DNA from: Ferrimonas sediminicola
GTDB lineage: Bacteria; Pseudomonadota; Gammaproteobacteria; Enterobacterales; Shewanellaceae
Assembly: GCF_005116715.1 (NCBI RefSeq)
Contig: NZ_SWCI01000005.1
Coordinates: 186,001-250,000 of the forward strand
Direction of reading: 5' to 3'
Length of the DNA: 64,000 bases
This document shows positions 44,405-53,825 of the stretch, one piece after another (position 1 is the first letter of the stretch; every line of letters starts with the position of its first letter). The position numbers were made by a program, and so were the translations under genes. The notes below the pieces were generated by a model. It saw nothing but the letters and a program-made list of their open reading frames with translations, was not told where the DNA came from and ran no database searches.

Positions 44405-45010
44405 ATGCCAAAAAAGACCATTCAACGGCTGATGCCGAACCCGGACAAGCTGAAAGATCACAAACACCTGAAACTGTTCGGTGATGTGATCCACCAGCCC
44501 GGACTGTGGCACCTGAATCGTCGCTCTGCCGCCGGTGCCCTGGCGGCCGGCATGTTTATGGCCTGGATCCCGGTCCCCTTCCAGATGATTCTGGCCGCGG
44601 CCGCCGCCATCGTTCTCGGGGTCAACCTGCCTTTGGCGGTGGTCACCGTCTGGTTCACCAACCCGGTCACCATGCCCTTCATGTTCTACTTCGCCTATCT
44701 GGTGGGCGCCTCCCTGCTGGGGCTCGAAGCCGGGCATTTCCAGTTCGAACTGACCTGGGAGTGGCTGACCAGCAGCCTGGGACAGATCGGCGAACCCTTC
44801 CTGCTGGGGTGCCTGGTGCTGGCCATTCTCAGCTCGCTGTTCACCTACTTCGTGATCAACAGCCTATGGCGCTACTCCATCCTGTTTAACTGGAAGAAGC
44901 GCCAAATGAAACGCAATGGCAATGGCAATGGCAATGGCAATGGCAATGGCAATGGCAATGGCAATGGCAATGGCAATGGCAATGGCAATGGCAATGGCAA
45001 TGGCAAATAA
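44405..45010 (+). CDS. DUF2062 membrane protein with a C-terminal (Asn-Gly)15 tail
   Basis: 201 residues. The first 165 are an ordinary DUF2062 protein: LMPNPDKLKDHKHLKLFG, HQPGLWHLNRRSAAGALAAG, three hydrophobic helices (PFQMILAAAAAIVLGVNLPL; FYFAYLVGASLLGL; LLGCLVLAILSSLFTYFV) and the TNPVTMPFMF motif. The last 40 are KKRQMKR, then 15 Asn-Gly pairs and a Lys, coded by 15 perfect AATGGC units. The basic stretch before it suggests that the tail lies in the cytoplasm. The function of the family is unknown. It diverges from comEC. Confidence 0.9.
   Translation: MPKKTIQRLMPNPDKLKDHKHLKLFGDVIHQPGLWHLNRRSAAGALAAGMFMAWIPVPFQMILAAAAAIVLGVNLPLAVVTVWFTNPVTMPFMFYFAYLVGASLLGLEAGHFQFELTWEWLTSSLGQIGEPFLLGCLVLAILSSLFTYFVINSLWRYSILFNWKKRQMKRNGNGNGNGNGNGNGNGNGNGNGNGNGNGNGK
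44915..45004 (+). repeat. (AATGGC)15 perfect tandem repeat within the DUF2062 gene
   Basis: Fifteen identical 6-base units, 90 bases with no mismatch, encode alternating Asn and Gly. The unit is a multiple of three, so slippage would change the tail by two residues at a time without a frameshift. A perfect array of this length is expected to be unstable and to vary between strains. Confidence 0.97.
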
Positions 45011-45037
45011 TCCGCCCTGACGCTGAAACCAGAAAAC

Positions 45038-45065
45038 AAAAAAGGACGCCTAGGCGTCCTTTTTT
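45038..45065. terminator. Bidirectional terminator between the DUF2062 gene and lolE
   Basis: AAAAAAGGACGCC, TA, GGCGTCCTTTTTT, a perfect palindrome between two convergent stop codons. Confidence 0.93.
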
Positions 45066-45078
45066 GTGTGTGGTGCGC

Positions 45079-46317
45079 TCAACGCAGCGCCTGGGCCGGC
45101 TCCTGCCTGGCGGCCTGCCACGCCGGGTAGAGTGAGGCCAGCACAGTCACCAGGAACGCCAGCAGGGTCACCGTTACCACATCACTCCAGATCAGCTGTG
45201 ACGGCAGGAAGTCGATAAAGTAGACCTCCCCGGACAGCAGGGTCACCCCCAGGCTCTGCTCCAGGGCCCGAACCAGGTCCGACAGGCGCCATCCCAGGGC
45301 GCTGCCCAGGGCGGCGCCCAGCAGGCAGCCGGTGAGGCCGGTCAGCGCCCCCTGCACCAGGAAGGCGCCCATCACGGCGCGGCGCTCCAGCCCCATGGTG
45401 CGCAGGATGGCGATCTCCGCCTGCTTGTCCCGCACCGCCATCACCAGGGAGCAGATGATGTTGAAGCTGGCCACCGCCACCATCAGCACCAGCACCAGGT
45501 ACATCAGGCTGCGAATCAACTGGATATCGGCGTAGAGGTGGCCCTGGGTTCGGGTCCAGTCATTCAGATAGAGGTAGTGGGTCTGACGGTAGCCGACGGC
45601 CCGAATCACCCCGGGCGCATCAAACAGGTCGACCAGTTTCAGCCTCAAGCCACCCACCCCCTGGCCAAAGTCGCGGATCTGCGATGCCTTGCCCAGGCTG
45701 GTAAAGGCCATGGTGCGATCGATCTCACCGCCGAGGTCAAACAATCCGGTCAGGGTAAACACCACCCGCTTCGGAGGCCTCTGCCCCTGGGAGGTGGGGC
45801 GGGGCACCAGCAGGGTGACCCTGTCACCCAGTTTGAGTTCCAGCTCACTGGCCAGGGCTTTGCCCAGCACTAGGGGAGCCCCCTCGCCGGCCAGGGATTG
45901 CCAGGCGGCGGCGGGCATGTAGCGCCGAGCGTCGGAAACCCGCCGCTCCAGCTGTGGGTCGACGCCGCGCACCGACACCCCCTTGAGCTTCTCTCCCTTC
46001 TGCAGCAGCCCCTCTACCAGGGTAAAGGGGGCGGCCGCCTCGACCCCGGGCTCGCTCAGGGCGTCGGCGGCCATCGTCTGCCAGTCGAGAATGGGGCTGT
46101 CCACGGCGATCAGTTCCGCCTGGGGCACCACCGCCAGCAGCCGCTCCTTGAGCTCCCGCTCGAAGCCGTTCATGGCGGAGAGCACCAGGATCAGCACGGT
46201 CACCCCCAGGGCCACCCCGATGATGGAGGAGAGGGAGATCACCGAGATGAAGCGGTTGCTGTGACGGGTGCGCAGGAAGCGCCACCCCAGTTGCCAGATC
46301 AGGGCCAGGTTCTTCAT
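45079..46317 (-). CDS. lolE: Lipoprotein-releasing system transmembrane subunit LolE
   Basis: 412 residues with one N-terminal helix ([20 protein letters not shown]), a large periplasmic domain and three C-terminal helices with the FtsX/MacB permease motif ([20 protein letters not shown]). Together with LolC and LolD it extracts outer-membrane lipoproteins from the inner membrane and hands them to LolA. It is assigned as LolE because it follows lolD, as in E. coli; LolC and LolE are homologues. Its ATG overlaps the lolD stop by four bases. Confidence 0.92.
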   Translation of the reverse strand: MKNLALIWQLGWRFLRTRHSNRFISVISLSSIIGVALGVTVLILVLSAMNGFERELKERLLAVVPQAELIAVDSPILDWQTMAADALSEPGVEAAAPFTLVEGLLQKGEKLKGVSVRGVDPQLERRVSDARRYMPAAAWQSLAGEGAPLVLGKALASELELKLGDRVTLLVPRPTSQGQRPPKRVVFTLTGLFDLGGEIDRTMAFTSLGKASQIRDFGQGVGGLRLKLVDLFDAPGVIRAVGYRQTHYLYLNDWTRTQGHLYADIQLIRSLMYLVLVLMVAVASFNIICSLVMAVRDKQAEIAILRTMGLERRAVMGAFLVQGALTGLTGCLLGAALGSALGWRLSDLVRALEQSLGVTLLSGEVYFIDFLPSQLIWSDVVTVTLLAFLVTVLASLYPAWQAARQEPAQALR

Positions 46318-46997
46318 TGGGCTTCCTGCAGTCGACCGCCGTGCATCATCAACTGCCTGTCCAGCCGGGCCGCCAGTTCGCGGTCGTGGGTCACCACCAC
46401 GAAGGCGGTGCCCTCCTGGGCCGCCAGTTCGCGGATCAGCTCATACACCTCTTCGGCGGTGTGCTCATCCAGGTTGCCGGTGGGCTCGTCCGCCAACACC
46501 AGAGCGGGCTTGTTCACCAGCGCCCGGGCGATGGCCACCCGCTGTCGCTCGCCGCCGGACAGCTCCGAGGGCTTGTGCTGCATGCGATGACTGAGTCCCA
46601 CCCGTTTCAGCAGCTCCTCGCCACGGCCCCTGGCCTCCCTCCTGGTCTGGCCGGCGATCAGCAGGGGCATGATCACGTTCTCCAGGGCGCTGAACTCCGG
46701 CAGCAGATGATGAAACTGGTAGACGAACCCCAGCTCCCGGTTTCGCAACTGGGTGCGGGCGCCGTCCCCAAGGGCGAACAGGTCCTGCCCCTTAAACCAG
46801 ACCCGTCCCTCGCTGGGACTGTCCAGGGTGCCGATGATGTGCAGCAGGGTGCTCTTGCCCGAACCGGAGCTGCCCACCACCGCCAGCAGCTCGCCGACGC
46901 GGACCTCCAGGTTCAGATCGGTCAGCACCCGGGTGGCCAACTTGCCTTCCCGGTACTCCTTGCCCAGCTGCTCACAACGCAGCAACAGATCACTCAT
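46314..46997 (-). CDS. lolD: Lipoprotein-releasing system ATP-binding protein LolD
   Basis: 227 residues. Walker [10 protein letters not shown] (42-50), Q-loop [10 protein letters not shown], signature [15 protein letters not shown] and Walker [13 protein letters not shown] are complete. It powers LolCE by ATP hydrolysis at the inner-membrane face. It overlaps lolC by 8 bases and lolE by 4, so the three genes form a single translationally coupled unit. Confidence 0.97.
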   Translation of the reverse strand: MSDLLLRCEQLGKEYREGKLATRVLTDLNLEVRVGELLAVVGSSGSGKSTLLHIIGTLDSPSEGRVWFKGQDLFALGDGARTQLRNRELGFVYQFHHLLPEFSALENVIMPLLIAGQTRREARGRGEELLKRVGLSHRMQHKPSELSGGERQRVAIARALVNKPALVLADEPTGNLDEHTAEEVYELIRELAAQEGTAFVVVTHDRELAARLDRQLMMHGGRLQEAQ

Positions 46998-48213
46998 AAC
47001 GTAACGCCTCAGCGGGTTGAATCAGGGAAGCCCGCCAAGCGGGGTAGAGGGTGGCCAGGTAGCTGATGACCATGGCGCCGGCCAGGATCAGTCCGATCTG
47101 ACCATAATCGAGGATCACCGGCAGGGGCTGGCCCGGAGGCAGCAGCCAGATCCCCAGCGCGGCCATCACGCCCTGGAGGTTGAACGCCAGCAGCAGTCCG
47201 GCCAGGGCACCGATGGCCACCCCCAGCAGGGTGCTGGTCATCCCCTGAACGGAAAACACCCCCATCACCGAGGCCCGGCTCAGTCCCATGGTCTTGAGGA
47301 TGGCGATGTCCGACGTCTTGTCGGTCACCATCATCACCAGGGCCGACACCACATTGAAGGCAGCGATGGCGATGATCAGCGCCAGCAGCAGCGCCATCAT
47401 GTTCTTCTCCATCTTCACCGCGCCGAACAGTTGGCCGTAGTCACTGCGCCAATCCTGCACCCGGAACCTCTCCCCCAGTTGGCTTTGCAGCTGTGCCGCC
47501 AGGCCGGGGGCCTTGAAGGCGTCATCCAGGTACAGGCGCATGGCCGCCACCCGCCCCTTGCCCAACCGGGTCAGACGGGCGGCATCCTCGATGTGGACAT
47601 AGGCCAGGTGCCCATCGACGTCGGCACCCAGCTCAAACACCCCGGCCAGGGTAAAGACCCGCTGACTGGGCAGGCGCCCCATGGGGCCATAGACGGCGCC
47701 GGTGGCGGAGATCACCCGAACCCGGTCTCCGGGCACCAGGTTAAGCCGGCTTGCCAGCCGGGCCCCCATCAGAATCCGGTACTCCCCCGCACGCAGCTCC
47801 TCCCAGCGGCCGCTGATCAGGTGTTCGGAGACGGTGGAGAGGCCAGACTCCTGCTCGGGATCCACCCCCAGCACCTGAGCGCCGCCGAGGGCCCCCTCCC
47901 CCTGGAGCATCGCCTCGGTGCTCACCAGGGGCGTGACCCCCAGCACCCCGGGCTGGGCCGACAGCGTCTGTTGCAGCGGCCGCGGATCGTCTATGTGGCG
48001 GCCCTGGGAAACCAGCACCTGGGGCACCGCCCCCAGCAGGCGGGTCTTCAGCCTTCCCTCCAGGCCGTTCATCACCGAGCTGACAACGATCAGCGCGGCC
48101 ACGCCCAGGGCGATGCCGACGACGGAAAAGAGGGTAATAAAGGAGACAAACTGGGTGTCCTTGCGGGCACGCCAGTAACGCAACCCGATAAGCAGGGAGA
48201 CAGTGGGTGACAT
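46990..48213 (-). CDS. lolC: Lipoprotein-releasing system transmembrane subunit LolC
   Basis: 407 residues, the same topology as LolE: an N-terminal helix ([20 protein letters not shown]), a periplasmic domain, and three C-terminal helices with [18 protein letters not shown]. Its place at the front of the operon and its N-terminus ([20 protein letters not shown]) identify it as LolC rather than LolE; LolC is the subunit that recruits LolA. It diverges from the PilZ gene. Confidence 0.93.
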   Translation of the reverse strand: MSPTVSLLIGLRYWRARKDTQFVSFITLFSVVGIALGVAALIVVSSVMNGLEGRLKTRLLGAVPQVLVSQGRHIDDPRPLQQTLSAQPGVLGVTPLVSTEAMLQGEGALGGAQVLGVDPEQESGLSTVSEHLISGRWEELRAGEYRILMGARLASRLNLVPGDRVRVISATGAVYGPMGRLPSQRVFTLAGVFELGADVDGHLAYVHIEDAARLTRLGKGRVAAMRLYLDDAFKAPGLAAQLQSQLGERFRVQDWRSDYGQLFGAVKMEKNMMALLLALIIAIAAFNVVSALVMMVTDKTSDIAILKTMGLSRASVMGVFSVQGMTSTLLGVAIGALAGLLLAFNLQGVMAALGIWLLPPGQPLPVILDYGQIGLILAGAMVISYLATLYPAWRASLIQPAEALRYE

Positions 48214-48221
48214 CTAACCAT

Positions 48222-48249
48222 TTGCCAATTACATAAGTTATCGGATAAT
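48222..48249 (+). promoter_or_regulatory. Promoter of the PilZ-family gene
   Basis: TTGCCA (-35), 16 bases, GATAAT (-10), with the expected start near 48256, some 28 bases before the ATG. The same 70-base gap must also hold the divergent lolC promoter. Confidence 0.5.
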
Positions 48250-48283
48250 AAAGTTATTCGCCCCCAATAGACAAGTTCAGGCC

Positions 48284-48865
48284 ATGTCCGAAACGCAACA
48301 AAGCTTTTTCAGCGTCCCCTGCGAATTCACCCTGTTCGCCGATCCCCTGCCCGGAGACAAGCGCCTGGTGGACGCCGACACCCTGCTGGCGATGATGCCC
48401 AGGGCTTTCAGGCTGATGGCCCAGGTCAACGAGGTGGAGCAGCGCTGCCAGCCTCTGATGGCCAGCCTGTCCCAACAGGCCGCCGAACTGGCGGAGTACC
48501 TCAGCCTGCAGAATCTCAAGCTGGATATGGTGCTGCAGATGCAACTGGAAAAAAGCACCGAAGCCCGTTACCGCTGCCAGGGGGTGCGCTTCGGCGGCAG
48601 CGGCGCCCTGGTGCGTTGCGATCACCCCCTGGAGCCTGGAGCAATACTGGAGATCAAGATACTGATTCCGGAGGAGAACGTGGCGGTCTTTGCCGTCGCC
48701 GAGCTGACCGGCTGCGAACGGGAGGAATCCGGCTACTCGTGGACCCTGGATTTCACCAGCATCATCGAGGGGGACCAGGAGCGCCTGGTCCACGCCAGCC
48801 TGCAGGTCGAGCAGCGGATGCTGCGCGCCCGCGCCCAGGCCAGGCGGGAGCAGCAGGCCCCCTAG
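48284..48865 (+). CDS. PilZ-family protein, PlzB-like
   Basis: 193 residues: an N-terminal region (about 1-95, partly helical) and a C-terminal PilZ-like beta barrel (CQGVRFGGSGALVRCDHPLEPG; ILEIKILIPEENVAVFAVAELTGCE). In Vibrio cholerae the lolCDE-plzB-mfd neighbourhood is the same, so this is probably the PlzB orthologue; that is recalled synteny, not a search. The classic c-di-GMP motifs (RxxxR and D/N-x-S-x-x-G) are degenerate: only RYR and GGSGAL remain. Nucleotide binding is therefore doubtful. Confidence 0.75.
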   Translation: MSETQQSFFSVPCEFTLFADPLPGDKRLVDADTLLAMMPRAFRLMAQVNEVEQRCQPLMASLSQQAAELAEYLSLQNLKLDMVLQMQLEKSTEARYRCQGVRFGGSGALVRCDHPLEPGAILEIKILIPEENVAVFAVAELTGCEREESGYSWTLDFTSIIEGDQERLVHASLQVEQRMLRARAQARREQQAP

Positions 48866-48969
48866 GCCTGGGGCCAGTCAGGCCGCTTTCGGCAAACTGG
48901 CGGACAAAGATTCACCTGGGATCCACCCTCCGCCAAAAACCGGGGGTGGAAGCCCCAGCCCCCCTTGCC

Positions 48970-48975
48970 TACAAT
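48970..48975 (+). promoter_or_regulatory. Candidate -10 element of mfd
   Basis: TACAAT stands 30 bases before the mfd ATG. The -35 is poor. Confidence 0.4.
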
Positions 48976-49005
48976 AGCCGCACCTAACTTCAGTAAGCCC
49001 GAATC

Positions 49006-52000
49006 ATGAGTAGTTTTTCCCCCCTGGCCCCGGCCCCCGCCGGTGCCGGCTGCAAGCGCCGTCTCACCGGCCTCACCGGCAGCGCCCTGAGTCTGACCAT
49101 CAGCCGTCTGGCCCGACAGCATCAGGGGGTCAGCTTACTGATCACCCAGGACACCCCCAGCGCCCTGCACCTGGAGCAGGAGCTCTCCTACCTGTGCCCT
49201 GAGATGGCGGTCACCCTGTTCCCCGACCGCGAGGTGCTGCCCTATGACAGCTTCTCCCCCCACCAGGACATCGTCTCCCAGCGACTCGAAGCACTCTACC
49301 GCCTGCCCCAGACCCGCAGCGGGCTGGTGATCGTACCGGTCAATACCGCCCTGGTGAGGCTGCCCCCGGTGGACTACGTCGGCAGCAGCGTGCTGCTGCT
49401 GGAGCCCGGCCAGAGGATCGACATCGACGCGCTGCGCCACAACCTGACCCAGGCGGGCTACCACCATGTGGAGCAGGTGTACGAGCACGGCGAATTCGCC
49501 GTCCGCGGCGCCATCATCGATCTCTTTCCCATGGGCAGTGACCAGCCGCTGCGCCTGGACCTGTTTGACGATGAGCTGGAGTCGATCCGCACCTTCGATG
49601 TGGACAGCCAGCGCACCCAGGGCAGCCTGGAGCGGGTGCGGCTGCTGCCGGCCCGGGAGTTTCCCACCCACGACAAGGCGATCGAGGGGTTCCGCAGCCG
49701 CTGGGGTCAGCACTTCAGCCGCATCAGCAACGAAACAGAGTCGGTCTACCAGCAGATCAGCCGCGGACTGATGCCAGCCGGGGTGGAGAACTATCTGCCG
49801 CTGTTCTTCGAGACCACCGCCACCCTGTTCGACTACCTGCCGGAGCAGGTGCAGCTGATGACCACCGGGGAGATCCAGGGCGCCTGTGACAAGTTCCTGG
49901 CCGATGCCCGCCAGCGGTTTGATAACTACGGGGTGGATCCCCTGCGGCCGCTGCTGCCGCCTCAGACCCTGTTCCTCAATACCGAAGAGCTGTTTTCGCA
50001 GATGAAGCCCCATGGCCGCATCCAGCTCAGCCGGACGCTCAGCGAGATCGCCAGGGAGCCCAGGGCCAAGGCGGCTGCCATCGGCGAGGTGGCGGTCAAC
50101 CACCAGCTCAAGGTCCCCACCCAGGCGCTGGCCAAGCGGATGGCCGAGGCCAGGCGCACCCTGTTCAGTGTCGAGTCCGAGGGCCGGCGCGAGGCGCTGC
50201 TGGAGCTGTTGCGCCCCATGCAGCTGACCCTGACCCAGTTTGATCACCTGGATAGCTTCCTGGAGGCCGATGCCGCCACCGGCATCATCGTCAGCCCGCT
50301 GGAGCAGAGCGTGCTGCTGGAGCAGGAGGGGCTGGCGCTCATCTGTGAGGAGGAGCTGCTGGGCGGCCGGGTGCGCCAGCGCCGCCGCCAGCGCAAGACC
50401 GTCAGCTCCGACACCCTGATCCGCAACCTGGCGGAGCTTAAGGTGGGCCAGCCGGTGGTGCACCTCAAGCACGGTGTCGGCAGCTACCAGGGTCTGCAGA
50501 CCCTGGAGGCCGGCGGCATGAGCACCGAGTTCCTGGTGCTGGAGTACAAGGACCAGGCCAAACTCTATGTGCCGGTGAGCGCCCTGCACCTCATCAGCCG
50601 CTACAGCGCCGGCGAGGAGTCCGAGGTCCAGCTCAATCGCCTCGGCAGCGAGGCCTGGGACAGGGCCAGGCGCAAGGCCGCCGAGAAGGTGAGGGATGTG
50701 GCCGCCGAGCTGCTGGACATCTACGCCCGCCGAGAGAGCAAGCCGGGTCACGCCTTCGAACTGGATGAGCTGGAGTACCAGCGGTTCTCTGCCGGCTTCC
50801 CCTTCGAGGAAACCCTCGATCAGCACAGCGCCATCGATGCGGTGGTGCGGGACATGCGCACCTCCAGCGCCATGGACCGTCTGGTGTGCGGCGATGTGGG
50901 CTTTGGCAAAACCGAGGTGGCGATGCGCGCCGCCTTCGTGGCGGTGGCCGCCGGCAAACAGGTGGCGGTGCTGGTGCCCACCACCCTGCTGGCCCAGCAG
51001 CATTTCGAAAACTTCCGCGACCGCTTTGCCGACTGGCCGGTGCGCATCGAGGTGATGTCCCGGTTCAAGACCGCTGGCGAACAGAAACAGGTGTTGGGGC
51101 AACTGGCGGAGGGTAAAGTGGACATCGTCATCGGCACTCACAAGCTGCTGCAGTCCGACATCCAGTTTACCGATCTCGGCCTGCTGATCGTCGACGAGGA
51201 GCACCGCTTCGGCGTGCGCCAGAAGGAGCAGATCAAGGCGCTGAGGGCCGAGGTGGACATCCTCACCCTCACCGCCACCCCGATTCCGCGCACACTGAAC
51301 ATGGCGATGTCCGGCATGCGGGACCTCTCCATCATCGCCACCCCGCCCGCCCGGCGGTTGTCGGTGAAGACCTTCGTCCGCCCCAGGGAGGGCAACCTGA
51401 TCCGCGAAGCGCTGATGCGGGAGATCCTCCGCGGTGGCCAGGTCTACTTCCTGCACAACAGCGTCGAGACCATAGAACAGTGCGCCAAGGAGCTCGCCGA
51501 GCTGGTGCCCGAAGCCCGCTTCGCCATCGCCCACGGCCAGATGCGCGAGCGGGAGCTGGAGCGGGTGATGAGCGACTTCCACCACCAGCGGTTCAACGTG
51601 CTGGTGTGCACCACCATCATCGAGACCGGCATCGACATCCCCAGCGCCAACACCATCGTCATCGAACGCGCCGACCGCTTCGGCCTGGCCCAGCTGCATC
51701 AGCTCCGCGGGCGGGTGGGACGCTCCCACCACCAGGCCTACGCCTACCTGCTAACCCAGGGCAAGAAGCTCACCAAGGACGCCAAGAAGCGGCTGGAGGC
51801 AATCGAGCAGCTGGAGGACCTGGGCGCCGGCTTTATGCTGGCCACCCAGGATCTGGAGATCCGCGGCGCCGGCGAGCTGCTGGGGGACGAGCAGAGCGGT
51901 CACATCGCCAAGGTGGGCTTCAGCCTCTACATGGACATGCTGGAGCAGACCGTCTCCGCCCTCAAGGCGGGCAAGGAACCCAGCCTGGATCAGATCCTGG

Positions 52001-52440
52001 CGGACCAGACCGAGCTGGAGCTGAAGATCCCGGCGCTGCTGCCGGAGGAGTACATTCCCCACGTCAACACCCGGCTGGCGATCTACAAGCGCATCGCCTC
52101 CTGCACCAGCACAGACGAGTTGACCGAGGCCCGGGTGGAGCTGGTGGACAGGTTCGGCCGGCTGCCCGACGCCAGCGAGAACCTGCTGAGCCTGACCCGC
52201 CTGAAACTGCGGGCCATGGCCGCCGGCATCCGCCGCATCGATGCCCACGCCAAGGGCGGCAGCATCGAATTCGGGCCCGACACCAAGGTGACTCCGGAAA
52301 TCCTCATCGGTCTGTTACAATCTCAGGCAGGCCGCCTGAAGATGGACGGCCCCAATAAACTGCGCTTCCAAGGGGAGTTACAGGAACCGGCCCCCCGCCT
52401 TGAGGCGGTGGAGCAGCTGTTAAGCCAACTGGGGATCTGA
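49006..52440 (+). CDS. mfd: Transcription-repair coupling factor Mfd
   Basis: 1144 residues (E. coli 1148). Order of parts: UvrB-homology domains 1-2 (about 1-350), the RNA-polymerase interaction domain (VGQPVVHLKHGVGSYQGLQTL, about 480-540), the RecG-like motor with Walker A GDVGFGKTE near 630 and DEEH near 728, then TRG and the C-terminal regulatory domain (VNTRLAIYKRIASC). Mfd removes stalled RNA polymerase at DNA damage and recruits UvrA. Its stop shares one base with the csiV start (TGATG), so the two are coupled. Confidence 0.97.
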   Translation: MSSFSPLAPAPAGAGCKRRLTGLTGSALSLTISRLARQHQGVSLLITQDTPSALHLEQELSYLCPEMAVTLFPDREVLPYDSFSPHQDIVSQRLEALYRLPQTRSGLVIVPVNTALVRLPPVDYVGSSVLLLEPGQRIDIDALRHNLTQAGYHHVEQVYEHGEFAVRGAIIDLFPMGSDQPLRLDLFDDELESIRTFDVDSQRTQGSLERVRLLPAREFPTHDKAIEGFRSRWGQHFSRISNETESVYQQISRGLMPAGVENYLPLFFETTATLFDYLPEQVQLMTTGEIQGACDKFLADARQRFDNYGVDPLRPLLPPQTLFLNTEELFSQMKPHGRIQLSRTLSEIAREPRAKAAAIGEVAVNHQLKVPTQALAKRMAEARRTLFSVESEGRREALLELLRPMQLTLTQFDHLDSFLEADAATGIIVSPLEQSVLLEQEGLALICEEELLGGRVRQRRRQRKTVSSDTLIRNLAELKVGQPVVHLKHGVGSYQGLQTLEAGGMSTEFLVLEYKDQAKLYVPVSALHLISRYSAGEESEVQLNRLGSEAWDRARRKAAEKVRDVAAELLDIYARRESKPGHAFELDELEYQRFSAGFPFEETLDQHSAIDAVVRDMRTSSAMDRLVCGDVGFGKTEVAMRAAFVAVAAGKQVAVLVPTTLLAQQHFENFRDRFADWPVRIEVMSRFKTAGEQKQVLGQLAEGKVDIVIGTHKLLQSDIQFTDLGLLIVDEEHRFGVRQKEQIKALRAEVDILTLTATPIPRTLNMAMSGMRDLSIIATPPARRLSVKTFVRPREGNLIREALMREILRGGQVYFLHNSVETIEQCAKELAELVPEARFAIAHGQMRERELERVMSDFHHQRFNVLVCTTIIETGIDIPSANTIVIERADRFGLAQLHQLRGRVGRSHHQAYAYLLTQGKKLTKDAKKRLEAIEQLEDLGAGFMLATQDLEIRGAGELLGDEQSGHIAKVGFSLYMDMLEQTVSALKAGKEPSLDQILADQTELELKIPALLPEEYIPHVNTRLAIYKRIASCTSTDELTEARVELVDRFGRLPDASENLLSLTRLKLRAMAAGIRRIDAHAKGGSIEFGPDTKVTPEILIGLLQSQAGRLKMDGPNKLRFQGELQEPAPRLEAVEQLLSQLGI

Positions 52441-53480
52441 TGAGCAAGTCACTGTACCACGCCCTGCTTGGGCTCACCGCCCTGCTGGGCAGCGGCCACG
52501 CCGCCGCCGAAGACGCCACCTGGTTCGAGGTGGAACTGGTGGTGTTTGAACGCCCCCAGCAGACCAGCGAACGCTTCCCGGAGGAGCTGGCGCCGATGAA
52601 GCCCGCTGCGCCCCTGGACCTTCTCGGGCCCGAGGTAATGCCGGACACCAGCGCCCTGGAGCTGGCCCTGAGCGACTGCCAGAGCTTCGGCTGGCAACCG
52701 GACCAGCCCGAGTGCCCCCCCGAGACTTCGGAGCCCTCCCAGCCCAGTGACCTTCCGGTGCGGGTTACCACCAGGAACATGGGCGATCCCCGCCTGGGCA
52801 AGCCCTACCTGTTGCCGGAGGAGAAGCTGGAGTTTGACCAGGCCCTGGCCAAACTCAGGAGCGGCGGCGTCAAGCTGCTGCTGCACACCGGCTGGCAGCA
52901 GCCGGTGTACAGCCGGGGCAACAGCCAGGCCTACCGCCTGTACGGCGGCCACAACTTTGCCGGTCGTTATCAGAGCGATGGCCGGCTCAAGCCCGAGGAG
53001 TCGGCAGAGCCACAGGGCGATGGCATCAACGCCTTTGATCTGGCCTGGTTGATGCCCTCGGAGCCGCAGAGCCAGCCCCTGTGGCAACTGGATGGCTGGA
53101 TACGCATCTACCTGAACCAGTTCCTTCACATCGACACCCAGCTGCAGCTGAGGGAGGAGGGGGTGCGGTCGGTGACGCCCGTGGAGCGGGATGTCGCCTC
53201 GGCATCGCAAGGCTCAATGGAGAGGGGGGCGACTCTGCCCATGGAGGTGGCCGCGGAAGAGGCGGTGGAAACCGAGCCCTTCCTGCACCGGATACGCCTG
53301 GAGCAGAGCCGGCGGGTGCGCAGCCGGGAACTGCACTACTTCGATCACCCCAGGATGGGGATGGTGATCCAGATCCGGCGCATGACCCAGCCCAGCAAGA
53401 TGCCGCCGCTTGAGGCGGAGCCGCCAGCCCAGCCCGCCGAGACGGCGGTCTCCTCTGTCGACGGCAGCGTCACTCGGTAA
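52440..53480 (+). CDS. csiV: CsiV-family peptidoglycan-binding protein
   Basis: 346 residues with a signal peptide (ALLGLTALLGSGHAAA) and the family opening TWFEVELVVFERPQQTSE. Later segments (YRLYGGHNFAGRYQSDGR, LWQLDGWIRIYLNQFLHID, LRSRELHYFDHPRMGMVIQIRR in part) match the CsiV pattern. In Vibrio CsiV binds peptidoglycan and activates its synthesis through LpoA; here this is taken over by homology. It follows mfd with a one-base overlap and overlaps the convergent acyP by 11 bases. Confidence 0.85.
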   Translation: MSKSLYHALLGLTALLGSGHAAAEDATWFEVELVVFERPQQTSERFPEELAPMKPAAPLDLLGPEVMPDTSALELALSDCQSFGWQPDQPECPPETSEPSQPSDLPVRVTTRNMGDPRLGKPYLLPEEKLEFDQALAKLRSGGVKLLLHTGWQQPVYSRGNSQAYRLYGGHNFAGRYQSDGRLKPEESAEPQGDGINAFDLAWLMPSEPQSQPLWQLDGWIRIYLNQFLHIDTQLQLREEGVRSVTPVERDVASASQGSMERGATLPMEVAAEEAVETEPFLHRIRLEQSRRVRSRELHYFDHPRMGMVIQIRRMTQPSKMPPLEAEPPAQPAETAVSSVDGSVTR

Positions 53481-53742
53481 CTTCGAAATCCAGGTAGAGG
53501 TCGCTGCCGTCATAGTCGGACACCAGGACGTCGGACACCTCGGCACGGGGCGGGCCCTGATGGGCCCAGTCCAGCATGGCATCTACCGCCCTGTCGGCCC
53601 CCTGGGCCAGCATTTCGACGCTGCCATCATCCAGGTTGCGCACATAGCCGGTGACCCCGAGCCGGAGTGCGGTTTCCTGGGCTGACGCCCGAAACCAGAC
53701 TCCCTGCACCTTGCCGGTCACCCTCATCAACAGCCGTTTCAT
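53470..53742 (-). CDS. acyP: Acylphosphatase
   Basis: 90 residues, full length for the family. The catalytic arginine (Arg18 in GVWFRASA) and asparagine (Asn36 in YVRNLDDGSVEM) are present. It hydrolyses acyl phosphates such as 1,3-bisphosphoglycerate or acetyl phosphate. The start MKRLLMRVTGKVQG at 53742 begins the fold; an in-frame GTG six codons upstream is possible but adds nothing. The stop lies inside the end of csiV on the other strand. Confidence 0.93.
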   Translation of the reverse strand: MKRLLMRVTGKVQGVWFRASAQETALRLGVTGYVRNLDDGSVEMLAQGADRAVDAMLDWAHQGPPRAEVSDVLVSDYDGSDLYLDFEVTE

Positions 53743-53785
53743 CGAAGCACCCACCGTCACCCAACTGTTTTCAATATAGCAGCAA

Positions 53786-53812
53786 ACAAAAAGGCGACCC
53801 CTGGGCCGCCTT
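53786..53812 (-). terminator. Rho-independent terminator of ycfP
   Basis: On the minus strand AAGGCG/CGCCTT with an inner CCC/GGG pair is followed by TTTGTTTGC. It lies 14 bases after the ycfP stop and before acyP. Confidence 0.75.
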
Positions 53813-53825
53813 GCGTTTCACCGAC

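Noticed and set aside
44375-44737. A 121-codon N-terminal extension of comEC
   Set aside because: It runs through the oppositely oriented DUF2062 gene and matches no ComEC sequence; the hydrophobic N-terminus begins at the GTG at 44374.
44915-45004. CRISPR array
   Set aside because: The units are 6 bases without spacers and lie in a coding frame; no cas genes are near.
49135-51732. An 865-codon minus-strand frame opposite mfd
   Set aside because: Mfd on the plus strand is certain; the shadow lacks any recognisable domain.
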